64,000 nucleotides of DNA from Edaphochlamys debaryana. Taxonomy: Eukaryota; Chlorophyta; Chlorophyceae; Chlamydomonadales. The notes under the pieces were generated by a model, which saw nothing but the letters and a program-made list of their open reading frames with translations, made no database searches and had not been told where the DNA came from. The position numbers and the translations under genes were made by a program. The first letter of the stretch is position 1. Each line of letters starts with the position of its first letter. Positions 1 through 9,700 of this stretch are shown here, one piece after another. The stretch lies in contig JAEHOE010000075.1 of assembly GCA_016858145.1 (NCBI GenBank), forward strand, positions 248,001 through 312,000, written 5' to 3'.

Positions 1-532
1 GTGGGTGGCTGTGCTGTGCAAGGGGAGGAACGCACGGGTGATGAGGGGGAGGGGCAAGTCTTCCCGGCCGCTCGCCGGGGCCCTGGATGCGGAGTTGGGG
101 CGGCACGTGTGGTAAGGCTCACCGCAGCCGAAGCATGTCGACTCATTATTGTAGGCCTCCTAGCCGGCGAGGGGAAGGAGATGGGAGTGGAGATGTAAGG
201 CAAGGCGAAGAGCGGGCGTTGACGTGCACCCGGGGCAGCCGGGTTGACGCAGCGGGCCTCGAGCCACGACACGCGTGGTCACGCCCCACCTGCACCGACA
301 GCTCCTCGCCCGCTGGAGGAGCTAGCTTTGCAGCTGGATGATGTGGCGAGTTGCAGGGGTTAACTTTGACGCCCTGCTGCTGCAGCGCTCTCCACGAGAT
401 GCTCGCATCTTCCGTGCTTGCGAAGCCGCGCACATGCACCGCCCAGGCTACCCGCTCGACTGCAGCGAGCGAAGAGCTACATGCTGCTTGAAGGCCGCTA
501 GCTAGCCGGCCGAGGCTTGTGAGCCTGCGCAT
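1..532 (-). CDS. 5' end of a mitochondrion-targeted protein, possibly a hotdog-fold thioesterase (partial, runs off left edge)
   Basis: Two exons are visible: 532-290 (81 codons, ends in phase 0 at a gtgggg donor) and 159-123 (acceptor ctag, donor gtgagc). The rest lies beyond base 1. The N-terminus is rich in Arg, Ser, Ala and Leu with no acidic residue for about 30 positions. It ends in a typical mitochondrial processing motif, RGFAS, at residues 38-42. The second exon encodes NNESTCFGCG; a CFGCG motif followed by Pro/Asn is common near the start of PaaI-like hotdog thioesterases. What I see is the presequence and this short motif; the thioesterase assignment is inference from few residues. 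The start ATG was chosen because it opens the presequence; longer in-frame sequence upstream lacks that character. Confidence 0.45.
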
Positions 533-1483
533 GCTGTTGTCGGAAGCGCAACGCCCAGCGGCGAAAGGTAAGCAGCAGGCGACAGGAGTATGTATCCGTT
601 TATTATATGGTGATAGCAATGCAGCGAGACGACTTGCCGCAAGCGTACACGCAAAGTCCGAAAGCGGTGCACGGCCGACCGCCTGCCTTCTGCACTTCCC
701 TAGGCATCAGGGCTGAGTCTATTGAGCTTGTGGCGTGTAAGGGATTCACTTGAACACCTCTATGCAGCTCACAGTCCAGGTGCGGGAATCCCCGGTTCCG
801 CAACCGGGTCTGCCCCGCTCAGCCGCTCTCCGGCCCCAAGCCCCCGTCCCACGCCGCCAACCTCACACGTCGCTTGGCCCTCTTCCGCGACCTGCTCGGC
901 CGCATCCAATTTAATATCCCCGCACATCGCTTCCCGTAGGTAAAGATGATTCTGTACTGCTTGTGTACTACAAGGGGGCATGCTCCTACAGGCCACATCC
1001 CCCCGCACCTCACTCGGCCGCCCCTGACCACCCTCCGAGTCTCAGTCGTCCCAAGCCACAGTCCCCAGGTCTCGCACCTCACTTGGCCGCGCTCTGCCCC
1101 TGTTCGCCCCCACACCCCCACCCTCAGACGAGAGCAATGGGTGGGGCGCCCCGCTTTCTGGCCCGCCTCCGCACTCGACACGCACGCACACCGACACACA
1201 CGCCAGCCCCCCGGCATTCATGGCATCCCGGCTCCTGTCAGCCCCTGCGCCCCCACCCCTTCTCAACTTGCTCAGCTCGCATCCACCCTGGTCACTGCAA
1301 CCCCGCTCTTCGCTCAGCCCCGCTCAGCCCCACCCATTGCTCTCGGCGTCTTGGGCAATGCTCCGCCTCTCGCATTGATGAATACCCATGTGCCTCGTCG
1401 CGTGCTCGTGTGCTATGCCCCACAAAGGTCCGTTAATTGTGCCTCTCTGCCGCACCCAACATGCCCGGTGCGTCCTCGTCCCC

Positions 1484-1832
1484 GTCCAGGTCATCCACGA
1501 ACCCTCGCGAACCCCACCTCCTCCTCCGCGTCCCCGCCGGCGCCCCGCAGCTGCTCCAGCTCCCGCAGTCCCATGTAGACCGCCAGAGCGGGACCCCTAC
1601 ACGGCCCCAACCTGGCCGTCAGCGCCTGGATGACGTCGTCCCGCACACCGAAGATCGTGTACGGCACCCCGACTGCTTGAACCGGCAACCCGACTGCCGG
1701 GGACAGGGGCACCCGGGGCACCGGCGCCGGGGCTGCCGCCACCGATGCCTTCTCCTGTCGCGGGCGCAGCAGGCGCTGTGCGGCCCTCCGGCTCAGGTCG
1801 CAGGCGCTCCAGAGACAGAGGCCAAGCACCAC
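1484..1832 (-). other. Uncharacterised minus-strand open frame with a copied segment of the ligase-like gene tail
   Basis: The frame from 1832 to 1491 lacks a clear start context or splice partners. Its end encodes ELEQLRGAGGDAEEEVGF, identical to part of the acidic C-terminus of the large ligase-like protein (bases about 6560-6636). After that point the copy carries about a dozen extra bases and the frame is lost, while the related DDLD-type codons continue in another frame. It may be a decayed duplicate fragment rather than a gene. It lies beyond the likely poly(A) signal of the OAS-like gene. Confidence 0.3.
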
Positions 1833-1874
1833 CAGGCTCTGCCCCCTGTTGTGGATAGGGGAGCGGAAAGGCCG

Positions 1875-1879
1875 TTACA
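1875..1879 (-). terminator. Candidate TGTAA poly(A) signal for the OAS-like gene
   Basis: Minus-strand TGTAA lies about 146 bases downstream of the stop at 2025. TGTAA is the usual poly(A) signal of chlorophycean nuclear genes. Confidence 0.5.
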
Positions 1880-1890
1880 TGCGCCGATGT

Positions 1891-1925
1891 TCTTGTTGTT
1901 CTTGTTGTTGTTGTTGTTGTTGTTT
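1891..1925. repeat. (TTG)n microsatellite
   Basis: About eleven TTG units with two single-base interruptions. Confidence 0.85.
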
Positions 1926-2024
1926 CACGGACAAGGGCATCAGCCGTGACTCCCATACGGGCCGAAGGCTCATCCATTTTCGCGCCGCTCTCCATCCCAT
2001 GCCCTTGCTCACCGCGTGGCGCCA

Positions 2025-5000
2025 TCACCGGCGGCACCGTTCAGGGGCGGGCACAGGCGCCAGCCGCTCCAGGGCGGCGGCGGCCCGCTCCCGCTGCAGC
2101 CGCAGCGCCGGCCCCAGCTCGCCCAGCACCTCGCCCAGGGTGCCCGACCGGAACGTGTCGAGAAGGTGTTTGGCCTGCTCCGCCATCAGCCCCCACTTGG
2201 CGGTGGGCCTGTCGTGCCGTTGCTGCGGACGGAGGCGGGAAAGGGGCGGGTGTGTGTTGCGCGCCAACACATAAAAGCCCGTATCTGCTAGGACTGGGAC
2301 AGGGACTGGGACTGGGCTTGCACCGCTCAGATATACACAGGTAACGGGGTCAGGTGCCTCAGTCTGCACTCGCTCACGTGCGCCACGTTGCAGTTCGGGT
2401 CGATGGGGTGAATGATCCGGACCGGGTCGCTGTCCCAGCAGTGCCGGTACCGGAAGCGGAGGAGGCCGAAGGGAGGCGGTGGGCCCCAGGCCCCTGCGTC
2501 CACCGTGACCACCTTCTGCTTCTCCACCGCCTCCACCAGCAGACCCAGGGCTTCCTTGAAGAGCCGGGTCATGTACTCGCTGCCCCTGGGGGTAACCGGG
2601 TGGGCACAGGCGGAATGCCTGACTACCATCCCCCCCTACGTACACCGGGCCCACCTACGTACGCCGGTTGCACATTGCCTGAACCTACGTATGCCAGGCC
2701 ACAAAGCTTCGAAAGGTCTGCATGTCCTCACTCTGCTTTGTCCCCTTTGTTTTTCAGCTGCTGGTGTGCGGCCAGCGCCAGCACTTCGAGCACGACACTG
2801 CCGATGCCGCAGCAGGGCACGGTGCTCGAGTCCAGGCCGTTGCGCCAGGCCTGGGAGGGGAATGGAGATGGAGGGGTGGCAGCCAAACATGGACCCGTCG
2901 AGACTGACGGTCGGTAAGGTCTGAGGGCGGGCCCTCGGCGCATGGCACCAGTGCGGCCGCCCACCTCCATCCCCACCCCTGCAGCGTGCAGGCACCCACC
3001 TTGAGTCCCCTCGCCACCTCCCGGACCTCCTCCGGCTGCTCCCGCACAAAGGCCGTGAAGACGGTGGAATCAGCCCGCTCGCGCAGCCGGCAGTACGACG
3101 CACCGCTGGGGTTGTCGTACACGGGCCGCATCAGGGCCCTGTGCTGGGCGAGGACCCATTCCGGGTTCGTTACGGCGGGATCTGCGTGCAGGAGGCCCGG
3201 CGGGCGGTGTTACCGCCACATGAACTCTTTTGCTTATCGTTGGGCAGCAGCCAGCCGCACCTTGAAGCTTGCGCGGGACCAGAATGTCGATGTCCCGGAG
3301 CTTCAGCGGGATCTAGAATGCAAGTGCGAAGCACATGGTGATCAGCGCCGCATGGAAAGCGTGCGGGGCTGCTGGGACTAGCGACAAGCAAGGACCCACC
3401 CGGAACCGGCGGCGCAGCTGGTGGTCGCTGAGGTACCGGGCCCAGCCCGTGTCCTGCTGCGTGGCGTACTCCTCCCAGTGCCGCACCCAGTCCAGGTACC
3501 GCTGCGGCCCGCCGCCTCCCGGCTCGGCGGGCCCCGCGCGCTGCGTTGAGCCGGCGGGGGCGTTTTGTGACGGCGCGACCGCGATGTCCTTGCTGGGCCG
3601 GGCCTGCGCGGAAAGAGTGGGCTCTGTGACATGGGCATTACCGAGCCCTTAAGACGTCACAATACAGTCTGATGAAGGCAAGGCAGGGCTTGGCCTGATT
3701 AGCTAAGCAAGCACTGGCATCCAATGTGGCCTGCTCCCGTCCAACTGCTGGCCACGCACCGGCGGCTCCGTGGCGATCCGTGCCTCCAGCAGCGGCCTGA
3801 GCCACCGCAACGTGCCGAGCCCCCGCACCAAGCCCAGGGCGCGCCTGCCCAGTCCAGGTCCTGCATGCACGTGCGTGGGGGGAAGGGCGAGCAAGCTCGA
3901 CGGGAGTCAAGTCTATCCCTGGCGCCAGCCAAGCCTTGGCGCACCGGGAGCCAGGTCGGGCACCAGCAGGAGGTCTACCTCCACATCGCCCAGGCTCAGC
4001 TGCGGGCAGGACGCAGGAGGGGAGCGCCGTCAGGAGTGGGTGGGACACGGAGGGCAATGGCAGAGTGCGTCGACGGCCCTTGACGGCCCTTGACTGTCTC
4101 AAAAGCCGAATGCGCCGCCTCGCCCGATCAGCGCCTGCCCCTGTCCCAAGCCCCTTTCTTCTCAAGGCCGCCGGGGCCTTGCGCGCCGACCTGCAGGGCG
4201 TAGTGCGGGCCGTGTTCCCCCTCCTCAAGCAGCTCCACACGCCAGTCCGAGGGGGCCCCATGCCGCAACGCCTTCTCAAACTGCATTGAGTAAACGGGGC
4301 CTTAGCTGCACGACGCCACGATAGGCTCTCCAGGAAGGGATGTGGCCACGCTAGGGCCAAGAAGGCGTGTACAGGCCTGCCCTCGCCGGAGACGCACCTT
4401 GCGCTTCAGCTCCTTGCCCGTCTCGGGCTTGAGCCACTGAGCCATGGTCAGCCCCCGAATGAAGACCAAGAGGTCTGCGGATAGGGGGCCAGTGGTGGAG
4501 GAGGGTTGGAGGAGCCTCGCGGAGCGTCACAGACACGCACCGGTAGGAAAGCCCTCTCTCCGAGGCCTCAGCCCGCCCACCCACGCACCGACGTCGAAGT
4601 TTCCGGCCACCAGGGTATCCCGTTCGTAGCTGCCACACACGTGCACACGCGACACCTGGATGGTCGACCGCCGGCGGGAGGGCGGTGGGTGGGAGCATGC
4701 ATGCGAGTGTCAGCAGCCCGCGCCTTTTGGCACCGGCGTAAGGGTGCACAAACGGATCGCCCACCTGAGACCCCCGAAACCAGCACGAGACACGTGCGTT
4801 GCACAGCTTCAGGTAGAGCAACCCCACCTACCCGAATGCCGGGCATGTCCTGGCACACGCGCTGGAGCCTCTTGGCTGCGTGCTCCGCGGTCCAGCGCTC
4901 CGCCTCCTCGGCCTCCATCTGCTGCAGGAAAGCCGCGGCGAAGCCCTCCGCAAAGGCCTGAGCGCTGGGGCCATCGCAGGTGCTCTGGGGCCGCGCGGTC

Positions 5001-5509
5001 ATGGGGAGGGTAACGAGGCAAGGGCTGATGATACCCCATGATGTTAGCCCCCACGGGTCCTAGTCTGGCAGGGTCTGGCGGGCTAGTTTGAGCCATGCCG
5101 GTACGCACCCTGCAAACCCCCGCACACCTGCAGCTTCTCCAGGCTGCCGGTCACCTCGCCCTGCAGCAGCAGCCTGGCCGTGCGCTGCAGCAGCCCCCGC
5201 TCCACCTGCATGAGCGGCCGCTCGCGCCCCTCGGCGCAGCGCTGCATCAGCCGGCCCTGCAGCGCCTCCAGCTCCGGCCTCAAGCCGCGCCGCACCACCT
5301 CGAACGGGCCCGTGGCCGGGGCGGGCGGCTCCGCCTGCACCAGCACGCAAACGTCTCCCAGTCTCTATGGTCATGCTCTTGGGGCAGTGTTGCAGCGGGG
5401 CCCTGGACACTTGCCATGGCGCCACGGCGGGGATCACTTGGTTGTGGCGCGGGGGAGGCACGAAGGAAGCAAACCTGGGCGGCGACCCAAGATAATGGTC
5501 TGTAAGCAT
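2025..5509 (-). CDS. 2'-5'-oligoadenylate-synthase-like nucleotidyltransferase (OAS / CD-NTase superfamily)
   Basis: Thirteen exons: 5509-5411, 5334-5128, 4984-4832, 4655-4589, 4474-4398, 4280-4191, 3999-3945, 3860-3760, 3603-3400, 3143-3000, 2850-2732, 2585-2378, 2222-2025; about 573 residues. Exons 2-13 join in phase with good sites; exon 1 is less certain. The nucleotidyltransferase core is clear: a GS motif at residues 161-162, then FDVDLLVF with metal-binding Asp 174 and 176, spaced exactly as in animal OAS enzymes, and a third Asp at about 240 in VEVDLL. The C-terminal half matches the OAS1_C helical domain: FVREQPEEVR, an AWRNGL helix, GSEYMTRLF, and the late motif HPIDPNCNV, which parallels the DPADPT-type motif of OAS. 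These enzymes make oligoadenylate or cyclic-nucleotide second messengers, usually when activated by double-stranded RNA. No RNase L-like effector lies in the window. A non-immune polymerizing activity cannot be excluded. Confidence 0.82.
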
Positions 5510-6274
5510 CACTGCGCTATGTTGCTTGCGATGCGGCGCCGCGGCTGGGTTAGTTGTGCGGGAGCGTTTGTTCGCACACCAGGTCGGCGACCGATTGTTA
5601 CCCGATGCGAGCGATGATAACGTGCAGTGATGCTATTCTACACTGGGCTATCCAGATGCGTCCTGGCGGGCCCTGCCGTACGCGCTCCGCCGTGGACTCC
5701 ACGGTGGGCCGTGGCCGTGGAACCTACGGCGCAAACTTCCGGACGGCGCCTTCGACGCGTCCATGCAGTGCCCCGTGTACCCGCCCTATCTCGAAGCTGA
5801 GCACGTGAGCAGACACCAGTATGTAACCCCGCGTCTCCCGCTCGGCCCTAAGCCTGCAGCCTGTGCGTTGCGGAGGACCTGACCATTCTCCGTAGTCCCA
5901 GAGCCGGGACAGGCGCAGGATGCGCAGGGGGGGCAGGGGCCACATTGAATTGCGCGTGAAGACGTTACAGGACTCAAAGCACTGGCTATGGCGCTGTGCT
6001 TTTGCCTCGTCAAATTTGGGTTCGTCTGTGCTTTCCTCCGCCTGCCGACGCCTCACGGCCCAACGCAATGCTTGCCCAGTACTCCGTCGATCTCGATCCG
6101 TTCCCCAGTACCAGTAAGGTCATCTGTGCACAGCGCAAGTGGTCAGATGCCTTGACCTAGAACCGACAGGTTACCGTTCCCCCTGCCCAAAACTTCCCTG
6201 TTCGACCCATCCGCATCCCGTCACCCCTTGGGAGTCCCTGCTCAAGCCCCGTCAAAACTCAATGAGGCCGCTGC
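5510..6274. other. Spacer between the OAS-like gene start and the ligase-like gene end
   Basis: This should hold the 3' untranslated region of the ligase-like gene on its right and the OAS-like promoter on its left. A minus-strand open frame at 6068-5724 crosses the candidate poly(A) signal and shows no splice logic or recognisable motif, so I do not call it a gene. Confidence 0.5.
5965..5969 (-). terminator. Candidate TGTAA poly(A) signal for the ligase-like gene
   Basis: Minus-strand TGTAA about 306 bases downstream of the stop at 6275, a normal 3' untranslated length for this lineage. Confidence 0.45.
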
Positions 6275-6784
6275 TCAGAAGCCGCCGCCACGCCACCCGG
6301 GCGACGCGCGCGGGCCACCGCCGAGCCCCTCATCCTCGTCATCGTCCTCGAACCCGGCCGACCCGCCCCGGCCGCCGCGCCTCCCCACGCCCTCCTCGAG
6401 CCCCATGTACCCCCCCCCGCCCACGCCGCCCGCCGCCTTCCGCTGCGGCTGCGCCCCGAAGGCCCCCTCGTCCCCGAACCCGTCCTCCTCCCCGAAGTCG
6501 TCATCCGCGAAGTCCTGGGCGGCCCCCGCCAGCCGCCGAGCGCTCGCCTCCTCGTCAACGTCCAGGTCGTCCTCGAACCCCACCTCCTCCTCCGCGTCCC
6601 CGCCGGCGCCACGCAGCTGCTCCAGCTCCCCGAGCATGCCCTCCTCGCCCTCGCCCAGGCCCCCCAGGCCGCCCTCCTCGTCCACCTCGTCCTCGCCGCC
6701 GCCCAGCTCGCCCTCCTCCGCCTCGTCCTCGCCCTCGCCGTAGCCGCTGCCGTCGTCCCAGGCAGCGCGGTCCAGCGCCGAGAT
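6275..6784 (-). other. Exon 41 of the ligase-like gene: acidic C-terminal tail
   Basis: The last exon encodes 169 residues rich in Gly, Glu, Asp and Ala with no fold motif, ending in a TGA at 6275. Part of it (bases about 6560-6636) is copied near base 1500. Confidence 0.75.
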
Positions 6785-9700
6785 CTGGGGGGGCACGTAG
6801 GTATTGAGGGCGGGCGCAGGTACGGTGTTAGGGTTAAGTTAAGGCGGAACGGAGGCACGTCCTGAAAAGGCAGGCCCGAGAAACCGCTTGCCCCGCCTCG
6901 TCATGCTCACCGCAGCAATGTGCACTGTCGCGCACCCCTGCCACCGTCCCCCAAGCCAACCAGCCCGAGGCATCAAGGTAACCAGTGCAGGACCCATCCC
7001 ATCCACCCATGCCCCGCCCCTGCGACTCCGCCCCCATGCGCACCTGCGACTCGAACGTGGCGGCCCTGGCCTCGGGCGAGGCGCTCGCCTCCAGCCCCAG
7101 CGCCACCATCTGCCTCAGCAGGTCGCTGGGGAGCAGGCCGGCGGCGGCGGCTTGCCTGGGGGGTGGGGTGGGGTGAAGGGAAAGGAGGGGAGGGAAAGAG
7201 GTCGGGAGACGGGTGCAAGGGCTTCAGGGGGAGAGAGGGCAGGCGAGCGAAGGTGAGCCAAGGCAGGCCCCGCACCGATCAGAGCTCCCAGAATCACCCT
7301 TGGCCCTGCCCCAGCCAACCCCCGCTCCCTCACCTCCACACGGGGCTGTCCGGCCCCAGGTCGGGTACGGCATTGATGTCGTACACCACCAGATCGCCCG
7401 TGTCAGCCGCCACGAAGGCCTGGGGGGCAACAGGGGAGGGAAGGGACGGAGATCAGGACCCGATGCGAGCCCCGGAGCCAAACAACCTCGCGGTCACAAT
7501 ACCCCGTCCTATCCCAGCCCCCCCCCCAAACAGGAGTGCAAAACAGGCGTGCCCACACCTCTCCAAGCCCTCCTGCAGGCCCCGTCCCCACCCTACCCAC
7601 CCCACACCAGGCACCACCCACCTCGATCTGCACGAAGCCGCGCAGCCCCAGGCGGTCCGCCACCATGACCGCCCGCGAGCAGGCGTTGGCCAGGGCCTCG
7701 GGCTCGAGCGCCTCGGGCGGCGGGGGGCACAGCAGCGTGGGCGCGCCGTGCGCCAGCGCCCACTCCTGAGCCCGCACCACCCCCTCCGCCTCCTCCTCCT
7801 CGCCCTCCTCCGCCTCGGCCTGCGCGTCCGCGTCGCCGCCCGAGGCCTCGGCCCGCGCCGCCGCCTCCAGCGCCGTCGCGTCCGCGTCCGCCTGTGCCGC
7901 CGCCGCCAGGTCCGAGCCCGACACCACGGTGGCTCGCACCGCGGGCGGCAGGCACGTCATGCGGCCCAGCGGGCCCAGCAGCGCAAACGACACGTCCACC
8001 CAGCCCGTCCGCACCAAGGACGCCACCTCCGCACCCCCCTCCTCCTCCTCCTCGGCCCCCTCCTCTGCCCCCGCCTCGTTTTCCTCGTCCGCCTCCGCGG
8101 GCCGCATGCGCCCCACCACGAGCGCGATGCGGTCCGCGTCGACCCACGGTTCCACGCAGAAGGCGTCGGGCAGGCGCGCGGGCATGGGCAGGGGCGGGTG
8201 CGGGCTGGAGAGCACGTCGGCGGCGAGAGAGGGCTCCCCGTCCGCCAGCGCAATGGCGTAGGCGCGCAGGTCGTCGGGCGTGGCCACCCGCGCCAGGCCC
8301 ACGCCGCCGCTCTCGCCCAGCGGCCGCAGCAGCAGCGGCGAGGAAGGGTTCACGTCCAGGGCGCTCCGCAACTGGCGCAGCACCTTTGGGCGGTGGCGGG
8401 GGATTGCAGGTTAATAAGAAAGGCAGGAACGGAGGGGTGGTGGTGGTGGCGGGGACGTGGATGGCAGGCAGCAATGGGTATGGCACGGTGGGTGGCACGG
8501 TGGGGAGCCAAGCGAGTGGCGTGGCATGCTCTTCCCTTCCCCATCCTGCGCGCCCACACGTCCTGGGCCCCCCGTGCCCCCCACCAGGCGCGCTCACCCG
8601 CTCGCAGCCCCCGTCGTCCAGGAAGGCGGTCTGCAGCAGCTGGTCGGGGTCCAGCACCAGCCGGGGGGGCGCGTCCACGCCCTCGTCGGAGAGGGACTGG
8701 GGGGAAAGAGGTGGGGTTGGGTGGCGCGGGGCGTGAGGTGGGGTCAGGTGTGCGGGCGGGTGGGTGGGTGAGCACAAGGAGTGGAAGAGGGCGAGGACGT
8801 GGTGGTGCTGTGGTGGTCGCTCCTCCGTGCCTAGGCCCCTGCAGCCCGCTCCCCTCCCCTGCCCCCTGCCCCACCTCCAGCAGCTCCTGCGCCTCGGTCT
8901 TGTCCCACACCCACGACAGCTGCTCGCTGGGGGGGCCTGGAGAGGGGGAAGAAAGGGGAGGAGGAGCGAGGGCGTTCGGTTGAAGACAGAACAAGGTGCA
9001 ATGCCCCGTAGACTGGAAACCAGGAAGCGCGTCGGGATGGAACGAGGGCAGTGCTTCGTGCGTGGGTATGTATGTATGCGGGCGACCGCGCGCTGAGCCG
9101 CCGGTCGAGGATTGCCCCCACAAGTGAGGGGCGCCGGCGGCTCGGGCTGGGGGTGGCGGCCTCCTCGCGAGCGGCCCCGAAACGAGGCCTGGATCAGTGT
9201 GGGTCGACTTAACTAATTGGCGGGGCACGGAGGGAGGCCCCGCCAACACTCTCGCGACCGTGTGTGCAGATGCAATCCTTGTCCATGGTATTCCATCACG
9301 GATGTCTTCCTCCTAGCAGCATCTGAACCCGAAGGTAGACCCTACCCTCAGCCGAGCCGCATCAGCCCCCCCCGGTCTCACCGACGAAGGGCACCCCGTT
9401 GAGCTCAAGCAGCGACTGCGGACAGATAGGGAAAGGAACGAGCAGGGGTGAATCAGCGTTGGCACAGATCTCAGATCACGCATCCACCCGAGCCCACCGC
9501 AACCCGTGCAGTGCCCCTTCCACAGCACTGCAATCCCTGAGATCACCCTTCCCGCTCCCCGTCGCCGCTCCCCCCCTCGCCCCACCTGCAGGGTGCCCTG
9601 CTCCGCCATCTCCCCCCGCGCCGCCACAAACACGATGGCGCCCGCGCGGGCCGCGTCCTCCGCGAATGTGGCCAGGTCCAGGGGGCGCGCGGGCGGGGGC

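Larger units (their letters stand above)
533..2024. other. Intergenic stretch between the left-edge gene and the OAS-like gene
   Basis: No convincing exon chain is seen on either strand. Bases 960-1480 are C-rich on the plus strand with short CCC and CAC runs. Bases 1484-1565 hold a diverged copy of part of the ligase-like gene, described separately. Bases 1891-1925 are a (TTG)n simple repeat. The right part is probably the 3' untranslated region of the OAS-like gene. Confidence 0.5.

Noticed and set aside
3248..3313. Possible extra OAS-like exon encoding IPLKLRDIDILV on the minus strand
   Set aside because: Joining exon 9 (3600-3400) directly to 3143-3000 keeps phase 0 and matches OAS spacing; the extra piece would shift the frame.
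5724..6068. 115-codon minus-strand frame between the OAS-like and ligase-like genes
   Set aside because: It spans the candidate poly(A) signal of the ligase-like gene and has no recognisable motif or splice partners.
7894..8736. 280-codon plus-strand Pro/Arg-rich frame
   Set aside because: Antisense shadow of the Glu/Ala-rich exon 38 of the ligase-like gene.
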